From positions 1-14,355 of the forward strand of contig QIJM01000107.1 in the NCBI GenBank assembly GCA_003232445.1: a stretch of DNA of 14,355 bases, written 5' to 3'. This stretch comes from Paraglaciecola arctica. Lineage in GTDB: Bacteria; Pseudomonadota; Gammaproteobacteria; Enterobacterales; Alteromonadaceae. The notes below the pieces were generated by a model, which was not told where the DNA came from, ran no database searches, and worked only from the letters and a program-made list of their open reading frames with translations. Each line of letters starts with the position of its first letter. Position 1 is the first letter of the stretch. Positions 6,873 to 14,321 of this stretch are shown piece after piece. A program made the position numbers and the translations under genes.

Positions 6873-7979
6873 ATGTCAATTATATCAATATTAACTTGGA
6901 TTGAAATTAAGGCGTATCTCAGAAATTGGGCTGCCATATTTTGGACCTTTACCTATCCTGTTGCCCTTCTTATACTGCTCTCATTGATATTCGGCGGCGA
7001 CAATGGATACACCGCCAGAGTAGAAATAGTCAGTGACAAAAACAATTCGGTAGTTCAAGAATACGTTAATGCATTGCATGACCGAGTAGATATGGTGCCG
7101 GGCTTGGAAGTTAATACTATATGGCTTGAGCAGGCGTCAAAGGCTCCTGATCCCGGGATCATAAGGCTAACATTTACCTCAGATTTTGGTCAACATTCTG
7201 TACCTTCGTCACTGAGCTTGGAAGTTGGCGGTGAAATCGATGCTAACAACGGCGGCATGATATCTCTTTTAGGTGAGCTCACCGAAGTATTTAACCGGGT
7301 AAAAACGGGAGCGGATCAACAGTTCTATCTGGACTACTCAAAGATGGCTAGTGCACCGTCAACTAGCAATAACTACAATGCATTTTTGATTAGCGGCCTG
7401 ACCGCACTAACGGTCGTTTCTACCGCCATGTTTGGCTTTACTACTGTGCTTGTCGAAATGCGCCAAAACGGCGCGTTAAAAATGTTTCAGATATTTCCGA
7501 TGCAAAAGGCACATTTTATTAGCAGCTTTGTGTTATCCCGAGCACTAGTGCTAACGATATTTTGCGTCGCGTTCTTCTATATCGCAAACGCAATACTGGG
7601 TACTGGCATCCCGATAACATTGAAAAGTGTTTCCGGCTTTATTGTGTTGCTCATGCTGGGGGTTCTTGCTTTTCTTAGCGTTGGCCTATTGTTTGTCAGC
7701 GTAATTAAGAAAGGCGCTACTGCTGTTGCTATTATTAATATCATAAACTTACCTGTTATTTTTCTTTCGGATTTGTTCATTCCGGTTGCCACAATGCCTG
7801 CGTTTATTCGTGATGTCGCTGAACTTTCGCCGGTGTACCTATTTGTTAATGCGATGCGCTCCGTCACCCAACCAGATTTTGTGCTTAGTGCTCTTACGAC
7901 CACTGTATTAACGCTCATTGTGATTAGCGCACTGAGTTTACTCATTTCTGCAAAATCATTTCAATGGAGAACCGTCTGA
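6873..7979 (+). CDS. ABC-2 type transporter permease
   Basis: This 368-residue protein has the ABC-2 exporter layout. One membrane helix near 20-40 is followed by a soluble extracytoplasmic stretch at about 45-165 and then about five helices between 170 and 360. The block LSDLFIPVATMPAF (298-311), followed by LSPVYLFVNAMR, corresponds to the conserved proline-rich loop of ABC-2 permeases. GAGGA lies 7 nt before the ATG. The gene follows its ATPase after 13 nt and its TGA stop overlaps the start of the next gene (TGATG). It probably works as a homodimer with the preceding ATPase in the inner membrane. The substrate cannot be read from the sequence; this class exports lipids, polysaccharides, drugs or peptides. 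Confidence 0.87.
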   Translation: MSIISILTWIEIKAYLRNWAAIFWTFTYPVALLILLSLIFGGDNGYTARVEIVSDKNNSVVQEYVNALHDRVDMVPGLEVNTIWLEQASKAPDPGIIRLTFTSDFGQHSVPSSLSLEVGGEIDANNGGMISLLGELTEVFNRVKTGADQQFYLDYSKMASAPSTSNNYNAFLISGLTALTVVSTAMFGFTTVLVEMRQNGALKMFQIFPMQKAHFISSFVLSRALVLTIFCVAFFYIANAILGTGIPITLKSVSGFIVLLMLGVLAFLSVGLLFVSVIKKGATAVAIINIINLPVIFLSDLFIPVATMPAFIRDVAELSPVYLFVNAMRSVTQPDFVLSALTTTVLTLIVISALSLLISAKSFQWRTV

Positions 7980-8398
7980 TGAAAATTATTAATGCGCTAT
8001 TGGTCATTCAAGGCTTTTTGTTAAACGGCTTTGCATACGCCAGCAACATCGAGGTAAAGGTAGATAACTTAACAGCAAAAAAAGGCAAGGTTTACGCCAG
8101 TTTATGTCAAAAGGCGTCGTTTATGAATGGGCGCTGTGACTTTGAAATTGTCCGCAAAGTGGAGAAAAACCAACAGCAATTGATATTTAATGAGGTTTCT
8201 CCCGGTAGTTATGCGATTTCTATTTTTTACGACGTAAACGACAATGGAGAATTAGATACCAGCCTTTTTGGGATACCAAAGGAGCCTACTGGTGTGAGCA
8301 ATAATGCCATCGGTAAAAATGGCCCTCCAGCTTTTGATAAAGCTAGTTTTGTCGTAAACGAAAATGCAACCGTGAAACTTAAAATAAGCGTATTTTGA
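7979..8398 (+). CDS. Secreted DUF2141-family protein
   Basis: The 139-residue product has a signal peptide of about 21 residues with an AYA-S cleavage site, then one small beta-rich domain. The core YDVNDNGELDTSLFGIPKEP (84-103), followed by TGVSNNA and GPPAFDKASF, is the DUF2141 signature, whose Asp/Asn-rich loop resembles a metal-binding turn. Two cysteines (C43, C53) could form a disulfide in the periplasm. The function of the family is unknown. ATG 7979 is preferred over an in-frame ATG 15 nt earlier because it gives a clean signal peptide, has GGAG 9 nt upstream and overlaps the previous stop as TGATG. Its place between two ABC transporters implies a periplasmic accessory role in the same process. 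Confidence 0.85.
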   Translation: MKIINALLVIQGFLLNGFAYASNIEVKVDNLTAKKGKVYASLCQKASFMNGRCDFEIVRKVEKNQQQLIFNEVSPGSYAISIFYDVNDNGELDTSLFGIPKEPTGVSNNAIGKNGPPAFDKASFVVNENATVKLKISVF

Positions 8399-8407
8399 GG
8401 ACTGATA

Positions 8408-9097
8408 ATGACTGACTTAACTACTGATGCCATTGTAATATGCCGACAAATGAGCAAGCAACATCGCAAGGGCGAAATTGAGATCAATGCGCTGAAACGT
8501 GTTGATCTTCAACTAGCCAAAGGGCAGATGGTTGCGGTAACTGGACCGTCTGGCAGCGGAAAAAGTACGCTGCTAAATATGATTGGTTTGCTTGATCAAC
8601 CCAGTGCCGGGACTCTTGAGTTATTTAATCAGCGCTGCGAATCCATGACGCCTTCCGAGCGTCAAAAAATGCGTAGAAAGTACCTTGGGTTTATTTTTCA
8701 GAACTTTAATCTTCTGCCAGTCCTGAACGCTGTCGAAAATGTTGAATTGTCTCTGTATGGTTTCCCGCTGAGCAAATCTCAAATACGCAAGCAGGCGCTG
8801 GAAATGCTAGAAAAAGTCGGCTTGTTAAACCGCGCTTACCATTTCCCCAAAGAGTTGTCTGGCGGTCAGCAGCAGCGTGTAGGCATCGCTCGCGCGCTTG
8901 TCCATTCGCCACAGTTAGTGATGGCCGACGAACCTACTGCGAATCTGGATACTAAAACTGCAACGGAGATTGTCGGTTTAATGCGTGGTCTAGCTCATGA
9001 ACAGAAAACCACATTCCTCATCTCTACCCATGACCCAAGACTTATTAAGGGCATGGATAGACAAATAACCTTAACCGATGGAGTGTTGTTATCATGA
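8408..9097 (+). CDS. ABC transporter ATP-binding protein, MacB/LolD type
   Basis: This 229-residue ATPase is the size of LolD and shows every motif in canonical form: Walker A GPSGSGKST (46-54), Q-loop FIFQNFNLLP (95-104), signature LSGGQQQRVGIARAL (150-164), Walker B VMADEPTANLD (171-181) and STHD with H208. The MADEPTANLD wording is typical of the MacB/LolD/FtsE clade, which drives mechanotransmission-type permeases and does not itself translocate substrate through the membrane. GAGGA overlaps the stop of the DUF2141 gene and lies 6-7 nt before the ATG. Its stop overlaps the permease start by 4 nt (ATGA), so the two are certainly partners. Confidence 0.92.
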   Translation: MTDLTTDAIVICRQMSKQHRKGEIEINALKRVDLQLAKGQMVAVTGPSGSGKSTLLNMIGLLDQPSAGTLELFNQRCESMTPSERQKMRRKYLGFIFQNFNLLPVLNAVENVELSLYGFPLSKSQIRKQALEMLEKVGLLNRAYHFPKELSGGQQQRVGIARALVHSPQLVMADEPTANLDTKTATEIVGLMRGLAHEQKTTFLISTHDPRLIKGMDRQITLTDGVLLS

Positions 9098-10317
9098 TTT
9101 GGTTTACCCTTGCATGGCGTAACTTTATTCGCAATACACGAAGATCCTACTTCACCTTAATGATTATCGTGGTTGGCACTGTCGCTTGTGCGATTGGCAT
9201 CGCCTACATCAATGCAACCTTTCTATTGGTCAAAGAAGGCACAATTCGAAGTGGCGTTGGACATTTACAGATAGCATTACCAGATTGGTTTGATGGGTTT
9301 GAAGAGTCTACGTTGCAGCATGGACTGACACCAGAGCAAGCAGACAAAATTGAAACCTATAGTGCTAACAATCCTAGTATTCAACTCGCTTTACCGCGTA
9401 TCCGTTTTCAGGGTTTAATCAGCCACGGCGACACTAGTTTGGTTTTTATAGGAGATGCGGTGAATGCCAAGTTAGAGCGTCAACTGTCACAGTCATTCGT
9501 AAATACTGTCGAGGGGCAAGGCTTAGAGTATCTTGAACAAGATGAAATTTATCATGTGGTTATCGGCAGTGAACTGGCACGCCTGCTCGGAGTAAATCCA
9601 GGAGACAACATCACCTTGATGGCGGTAACTGTGCACGGCGGGATAAATGCGGTCGACGCCACCGTGCAGGGTATGTCTAAGTCCGGCAGCCCAGAGATAG
9701 ACAGAATGCAGTTATATGCGCCGCTCGAACTAGCTCAAAGCTTATTGCTAAGCAATAAAGTGTCTAAATATGTATTGCTGCTGACCGATGATGAAGTGTT
9801 GGTTAGCGTGCAAAACCAGCTCGCTCAAGACTTACCTGAGTTGGCACTGCGCTCCTGGCAGGAGCTATCGCCTTTTTATGCACAAATGGTCGCTTTATAT
9901 ACACGTCAGTTTGTCGTATTTGGCATCATTATTGGTTTGGTGGTGTCGTTAACCATGGGTAATGCCATGCTGATGAACTTATTTGAACGAAAGCAAGAGC
10001 TTGCAACCATGTCAAGCATGGGACTGCCGCAGCGAGGCATTCGAGTAAGCTATTTATTCGAAAGCGGTTTACTTGGCTTGACCGCCGGTGCCATAGGCCT
10101 GTTGATCAGTGTCGCTGCCTGCCAATTGATAAATGTTCTGGGCATTGAAATGCCGCCCCCGCCTGGTCGTTCAGACGGCTACAGGCTATTCGTTTTGTTC
10201 GATTTAGCATCAAGCTTAATGTTGTGGGTAGCTATTATCACGTTGTGCGTTATTGCCGCTGGGTTTGCAACTAACAGAATTAATAAATTACAAATTGTGG
10301 AGGCTATCAATGGTTAG
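9094..10317 (+). CDS. FtsX/LolC/MacB-type ABC permease
   Basis: The 407-residue protein has the four-helix MacB/LolCE plan. There is one helix at about 19-40, a large periplasmic domain at about 45-270 (with GDNITLMAVTVHG near 170-182) and three C-terminal helices near 272-294, 318-345 and 372-394. The FtsX motif ERKQELATMSSMGLPQRGI (298-316) sits between helices 2 and 3. Such permeases move periplasmic cargo, extracting lipoproteins (LolCE) or pushing substrate outward (MacB). Only one permease gene is present, so a homodimer is expected, unlike the LolC/LolE heterodimer of E. coli. The stop is overlapped by 8 nt by the LolA-like gene, which supports a Lol-like relay. Confidence 0.9.
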   Translation: MIWFTLAWRNFIRNTRRSYFTLMIIVVGTVACAIGIAYINATFLLVKEGTIRSGVGHLQIALPDWFDGFEESTLQHGLTPEQADKIETYSANNPSIQLALPRIRFQGLISHGDTSLVFIGDAVNAKLERQLSQSFVNTVEGQGLEYLEQDEIYHVVIGSELARLLGVNPGDNITLMAVTVHGGINAVDATVQGMSKSGSPEIDRMQLYAPLELAQSLLLSNKVSKYVLLLTDDEVLVSVQNQLAQDLPELALRSWQELSPFYAQMVALYTRQFVVFGIIIGLVVSLTMGNAMLMNLFERKQELATMSSMGLPQRGIRVSYLFESGLLGLTAGAIGLLISVAACQLINVLGIEMPPPPGRSDGYRLFVLFDLASSLMLWVAIITLCVIAAGFATNRINKLQIVEAING

Positions 10318-11059
10318 CGTATATCGCATTATTGCAGTAGTTATTGGCATCGCCGCAGCAAGCGCCGGAACCGCTAACGCTGCAACGGATTCAGCAGATA
10401 AAGCACTTATCAAAGCACAAAGTATTATTGATTATATTGATAAGGGGCGGTCAGCCGATTCACCTTTCGAAATCATTCTAAAGGTGACTAAGGAAAGTGA
10501 CCGCAGCGCCTTTTCATATCGTCTTGTTGATAACGGTAAAGATCGCTCTGTGCTCTACTTTTTGGACAAGAGGCAGCAAGGGCAGAAAGTGTTGGCTACA
10601 GATAAAGAGACCTGGTTTTTTTCAAATCGAACGCGTCGCGCGATAAAAATTCCAGCGGCGCAAAAGCTTTTTGGTGATGCCAGTATTGGCGATATAGCAA
10701 GGCTACGATTTTCAGTCGACTATGTCCCAACAGCGGTGTCTGCAGAGGGCGAAGAACTTATATTGTCACTGACGAGTAAACATCCTGCGGCGACCTATCA
10801 AACGGTAAAACTTAAAGTTGGCAAAACCGACCGTTTGCCTTTAGAGGCACAATTTTACGCTGCGTCGGGAAAACATCTTAAAACAGCCATCTTCACTGTG
10901 GTAAGCATTGAAGATGATACACCTGTGATTAATGAGTGGAAGCTTTTCACTCCCGGTAGAGAAAAGTCTGCTACCTTGGTTCAGGCATCTGACTTCGCTC
11001 TGGTATCGTTACCAGCTATAGCATTTACTAAACCTTACCTAAGCTTAATGAATAAATGA
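10310..11059 (+). CDS. Periplasmic LolA-like protein (outer membrane lipoprotein-sorting family)
   Basis: The 249-residue product starts with a signal peptide of about 24 residues (cleavage after TANA). The mature part resembles the LolA-like 'outer membrane lipoprotein-sorting' family: VLYFLDKRQQGQKVL, TWFFSNRTRRAIKIP and LFGDASIGDIARLRFS are recognisable blocks. LolA-fold proteins form an unclosed beta barrel that carries acyl chains across the periplasm. ATG 10310 is chosen for its strong GGAGG 6 nt upstream and good signal peptide; the frame is open for another 19 codons upstream, but these lie inside the permease gene. It overlaps the permease by 8 nt and the barrel gene by 4 nt. The probable job is to accept cargo from the FtsX-type permease and deliver it outward. 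Confidence 0.85.
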   Translation: MVSVYRIIAVVIGIAAASAGTANAATDSADKALIKAQSIIDYIDKGRSADSPFEIILKVTKESDRSAFSYRLVDNGKDRSVLYFLDKRQQGQKVLATDKETWFFSNRTRRAIKIPAAQKLFGDASIGDIARLRFSVDYVPTAVSAEGEELILSLTSKHPAATYQTVKLKVGKTDRLPLEAQFYAASGKHLKTAIFTVVSIEDDTPVINEWKLFTPGREKSATLVQASDFALVSLPAIAFTKPYLSLMNK

Positions 11060-12330
11060 TGCTATACAGTAGGGGGATTTCATCGTCGTTTTTTGCTGTC
11101 GTATTGTTATTTACGGCACGACCTGCCTTTGCGCAGGTAGCGGAGATCATTCATGTAAGCTCAGCGCAAAAACAACGCGCTACTTTACTCAACCCTGAAC
11201 AGTCGTTTGATATTCGCTCACCAACGCACGAAACAGCACTCATTCTTTTCGAACAGCACTCAATAGGAGCCACCAGCTCGCTCAGCTATCGACTGCGCGG
11301 AGAGTATGATAGCGGCGAAGACACCCGGTTTGACGCACAAGTGCAGGAGCTATCTATTAGCGGGCTGATTGGCGAGAGCTGGATTGTGAATGTTGGTAAA
11401 ACTCAGTTGAGCTGGGACATGTCTACCTCATTTCAACCATTAGGTTTCTTTCAAGATGGTGAAAACTTATTTGACCTAACCGATGTGCAAAGTCGCTCAA
11501 GTGGCATACCGCTGGTGGCAGCGACTTATTTATCGCCATCATGGAGCGCGACTTTCGTATATGGCCATGATAAATGGTCTACCTATGATGGATTGAGCAG
11601 CGGAGTAGAGCAGTGGGCAGCCCGCGTTCAATTGTTATCGGATGGATATGATTTGTCGTTTGTCGTGCAGAAGCCTGCAGGTCAAAGCGTTGGTGCAGGG
11701 CTTAGCTTGGTTTTATCTCCGGCCGACTTCATGGTCAGCTATGTATCCGCGTTCTATCGCCAAGGGACACGTCGACCACAAAATCAACTGTTGAATTCCG
11801 CCGAAAATCAGTTGGTTGATTTTTTTCCGTTTTCGTTTAGCGAAAGACAATCTGACACGCCTTATTGGCGAGCAGTATTTGGTTCAACGTTTGCATTCAA
11901 ACATGCTGATGTAACGCTGGAATTTTCTCATGACGAGCGCGGTCTCGACGAAACTACTTGGTCTCGACTAACCAGTCAAATTCGCTATCATAACGAATTG
12001 CTCGGCAGCGAAACAGATCCTGATACACGAGAGCTTATTGCAGCAAACCTCTGGTTTAACAGTCAGACTATTATCGCCAGTGGGAGCCAACAAAGTTACG
12101 TTTTCGCGTTCGTTAAGTCGACATTCGATCCTGTCTCAGCATCCGTATTTTCACGTCTAGCCCTGCAGGACGGAAGCGCCTTGGTTGGGATGACTTTGGA
12201 GTCAGAAATCAATCCCAATCTTACTTTGTCTGCCAATATGCAGGCTTTTACTGGGGATGATGTCGATGAATTTGGCCTAACGCCAATCGGAACGTCTTTT
12301 CAACTAACCCTACGCTACGTTTTTAATTAA
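11056..12330 (+). CDS. Outer-membrane beta-barrel protein of the ABC operon
   Basis: The 424-residue product has a signal peptide ending ARPAFA-Q (about residue 26). Its mature part is made of alternating amphipathic strands rich in Tyr, Trp and Ser, and it closes with FQLTLRYVFN, an outer-membrane C-terminal strand apart from the final Asn. The block VNVGKTQLSWDMSTSFQPLG is typical of porin-like and DUF1302-like barrels found beside LolA-like proteins and ABC or RND permeases. No cysteine lipobox is present. The ATG overlaps the previous stop by 4 nt with no clear ribosome binding site, so translation is probably coupled; ATG 11059 is an equivalent start. It is the likely outer-membrane acceptor or exit point. 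The family assignment is by resemblance only. Confidence 0.75.
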   Translation: MMLYSRGISSSFFAVVLLFTARPAFAQVAEIIHVSSAQKQRATLLNPEQSFDIRSPTHETALILFEQHSIGATSSLSYRLRGEYDSGEDTRFDAQVQELSISGLIGESWIVNVGKTQLSWDMSTSFQPLGFFQDGENLFDLTDVQSRSSGIPLVAATYLSPSWSATFVYGHDKWSTYDGLSSGVEQWAARVQLLSDGYDLSFVVQKPAGQSVGAGLSLVLSPADFMVSYVSAFYRQGTRRPQNQLLNSAENQLVDFFPFSFSERQSDTPYWRAVFGSTFAFKHADVTLEFSHDERGLDETTWSRLTSQIRYHNELLGSETDPDTRELIAANLWFNSQTIIASGSQQSYVFAFVKSTFDPVSASVFSRLALQDGSALVGMTLESEINPNLTLSANMQAFTGDDVDEFGLTPIGTSFQLTLRYVFN

Positions 12331-12347
12331 GGAGTAGAATGTGTTAA
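12329..12347 (+). other. Orphan ribosome binding site with a two-codon frame (ATG-Cys-stop)
   Basis: AAGGAG (12329-12334), overlapping the barrel gene's stop, lies 4 nt before ATG 12339, but the frame is only Met-Cys-stop. This looks like the beginning of an eighth gene cut off by a junction, immediately followed by the start-less frame at 12348. The translation signal is plain; the truncation is inferred. Confidence 0.4.
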
Positions 12348-12563
12348 GTAACAACTTATGAACAGCCCAACAACGAAAATTTAGCAAAAATCCGCTGGCT
12401 ATGGGATGAGACCATAGAACAGGACAATGAATTGTGTGAGCTAGTTCAGCAACAAGCTGGTAGTTATGGTGCTAAGCGCGGTTACTACACGCAAATGGAG
12501 GCTGATTCAGCTAGCTTTGTTAGTTGGTATAAAAAGCAGTTTAAAGATCAAATTGACGCTTAA
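12348..12563 (+). pseudogene. 3' fragment of a Rieske-type aromatic-ring/betaine oxygenase alpha subunit
   Basis: The frame runs 71 codons from a stop at 12345-12347 to TAA 12561-12563 and has no start codon at its beginning. The protein contains QDNELCELVQQQ, then SYGAKRGYY, and ends FVSWYKKQF. This order resembles the C-terminus of Rieske oxygenase alpha subunits of the choline/carnitine/betaine type, which read roughly QDxxICExVQ, SxxYxxGxY, ExxxxxFxxWY. A full protein would have around 350-400 residues, so the Rieske cluster and most of the catalytic domain are missing. It overlaps the 3' end of the convergent response-regulator gene by 23 nt. No transcription signal of its own is seen. 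The likely origin is deletion when the ABC operon was joined here. Confidence 0.5.
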
Positions 12564-13290
12564 GTATGCGCGCGCCATCGCGGCTGCTGGTTATTTCTGT
12601 TGCATTACTGTCAGACATGATCACCAGTAACTTGCCGCCGAACCATCGCTGCACCTCTTTAACATGATTGACGTTGATGAGATATCCCCGGTGAAAACGA
12701 ACAAAATCCTGAGGATTAAGCTCGGCTTCAAGCTTTTCCAGACTAATTGAAAAAGGATAGACTTTGTTCTCAGTAAAACCATGCACCGTACCTTGTGCTG
12801 ACTTAAAATAATGAATATCTTCAATATTAACAAAAAATATCCTATCACCCTGTTTAGAAACAAGCTTCTCTCTATTGCTAGCATTTATCAAATGATTGTC
12901 ACGACTATCTTCGCCATGGGTGAGATATTTGTCGACTTTTCCCAGTGCTTTTAACAAACGAGTTGTATCAAAGGGTTTGAGCAAATAATCCACGGCTGAA
13001 TTTTCAAACGCTGTGATGGCGTGTTGGTCACTTGCTGTGGTAAAAATGATGAGCGTTTTATCAGGAAGAAAGGGCAAGATGTCAAATCCGTCTAATTCTG
13101 CCATATTGATATCCAAAAACACAAGGTCTGGTCGAAGCTCTTTGATCTCTCCAATCGCCTCAATGGGAGATTGAGAATATCCAATTACTTTAACACCCTC
13201 TACGTTTGAAAGTTGCATCTCAAGCTTTACTATCGCAGGTTTTTCATCATCTACAAGATACGCTCTCAAAGGCGTGTTTTTAATCTGCAT
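12541..13290 (-). CDS. LytTR-family response regulator
   Basis: The 249-residue protein has an N-terminal receiver (about 8-120) with acidic residues D14-D15, phosphoacceptor D60 in LVFLDINM, T84/T85 and K105 in LLKPFD. A LytTR DNA-binding domain (about 145-247) contains the usual FVRFHRGYLINVNHVKEV (196-213). Such proteins bind pairs of short direct repeats and usually activate transporter or virulence genes. AGGA lies 9 nt before ATG 13290. The sensor kinase gene is 20 nt upstream on the same strand, forming a standard LytS/LytR-like operon. It converges on the ABC operon, and the direct repeat at 5745-5774 is its most plausible local target. The stop overlaps the Rieske remnant on the other strand. 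Confidence 0.92.
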   Translation of the reverse strand: MQIKNTPLRAYLVDDEKPAIVKLEMQLSNVEGVKVIGYSQSPIEAIGEIKELRPDLVFLDINMAELDGFDILPFLPDKTLIIFTTASDQHAITAFENSAVDYLLKPFDTTRLLKALGKVDKYLTHGEDSRDNHLINASNREKLVSKQGDRIFFVNIEDIHYFKSAQGTVHGFTENKVYPFSISLEKLEAELNPQDFVRFHRGYLINVNHVKEVQRWFGGKLLVIMSDSNATEITSSRDGARILKRQFDL

Positions 13291-13310
13291 ATCGAGCGAT
13301 CCTGACTATT

Positions 13311-14321
13311 TTAAGTTGCAAAAGAAACGGTAACACAGGCACCTTTCCCAAGCTCTACAGATTGATCAGAATATTGAATTTTTGCATTTTTCAAGTTACT
13401 TATCTGTGCTTCGATATTTTTCAAACCGACGCCTGAAATCCGCACCTCTTGCTTGTTGGGTGACTTGAATCCAATGCCGTTATCAGCTACAGAAATGACC
13501 GCAATACCGTCATGCAAATGGACGCTTACACTAACTTTTAGCTGCTTTGTAGTATTGTTATGTTTTATCGCATTTTCAACAAGCGGCTGGATCAATAACG
13601 GCGGGATCTGCAGCGTCAAGCAATCTGGTGCGACTGTGATCTCGATATCTAATCTTTCCCCAAACCTCGCCTTTTCAATTTCCAGGTACTTTTCAACAAT
13701 GCTGATTTCGGTACCAAGTGGGATCAATGGGTGAGACGATTTATCTAAGGAGTAACGCAATAGGTCGGCGAGATTGTGTAATACGCGATCGGCTTTTTCT
13801 GGGTCAGTATGTATTAAACTCGATATAGCGTTTATAGAGTTAAACAACATATGTGGATTAAGTTGATAGCGACGCGCTTCGGCTTTTGCCTGAGACGTTC
13901 GCAGCTTGCTAGTTAACAACAATTTACTGTAATAAAAGATACGTTCGATAGCATAGAGAACGATAGCCCACGAGAGCGTCATTGATAGCAATTCAAAGGT
14001 ATCAGGAGCGCTTGCCAGAGTATACAACTCATCAAATTCAGCTTTTATCAGCGAGCCTATAACGAATAAAAACCATAGTAATATGAACTCAATAAATATA
14101 TTGCTGTTACCGCGCTTTCTTAATAAAAATATAAGGAACCCGCTGGCCCAAAGAGGAAATAGAAAGAAAAACATCAGCCAACTTAATGAAGTTAGCATAA
14201 AGAGTGACAGACTCATTCCACTTTCCCAAAAGAAAAGAGAAGAGACACCAACGATTATAAAGGCAAGGATAAATGTCACTAAATAGTAACTTCGATAATC
14301 GCGGCGATAGCTTAAACTCAT
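13311..14321 (-). CDS. Membrane sensor histidine kinase, LytS/His_kinase type
   Basis: The 336-residue kinase has about four N-terminal membrane helices (about 13-31, 41-67, 75-94, 110-130) and little periplasmic sequence, so it probably senses something in or at the inner membrane. The His_kinase domain follows: phosphoacceptor H157 in LNPHMLFNSINAI (Met where Phe is usual), the N-box PLVENAIKHN (246-255), DNGIGF (280-285) and GVGLKNI (297-303). The class phosphorylates LytTR regulators such as the one encoded 20 nt downstream. ATG 14321 lacks a strong ribosome binding site. Its promoter lies mostly beyond the right edge; the last 34 nt contain a doubled TTACCG but no clear promoter. Confidence 0.9.
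   Translation of the reverse strand: MSLSYRRDYRSYYLVTFILAFIIVGVSSLFFWESGMSLSLFMLTSLSWLMFFFLFPLWASGFLIFLLRKRGNSNIFIEFILLWFLFVIGSLIKAEFDELYTLASAPDTFELLSMTLSWAIVLYAIERIFYYSKLLLTSKLRTSQAKAEARRYQLNPHMLFNSINAISSLIHTDPEKADRVLHNLADLLRYSLDKSSHPLIPLGTEISIVEKYLEIEKARFGERLDIEITVAPDCLTLQIPPLLIQPLVENAIKHNNTTKQLKVSVSVHLHDGIAVISVADNGIGFKSPNKQEVRISGVGLKNIEAQISNLKNAKIQYSDQSVELGKGACVTVSFAT

Noticed and set aside
7577..7945. Minus-strand open frame of 122 codons opposite the ABC-2 permease
   Set aside because: It is the shadow of a clear membrane protein gene, with no RBS, domain or operon context.
10253..10309. Upstream in-frame start for the LolA-like gene
   Set aside because: It lies within the permease gene and would bury the signal peptide. 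ATG 10310 has GGAGG and a clean signal sequence.
12399..12417. CTATGG/CCATAG hairpin as a terminator for the ABC operon
   Set aside because: The stem is only 6 bp, lies inside the Rieske-like coding remnant and has no T-run after it.
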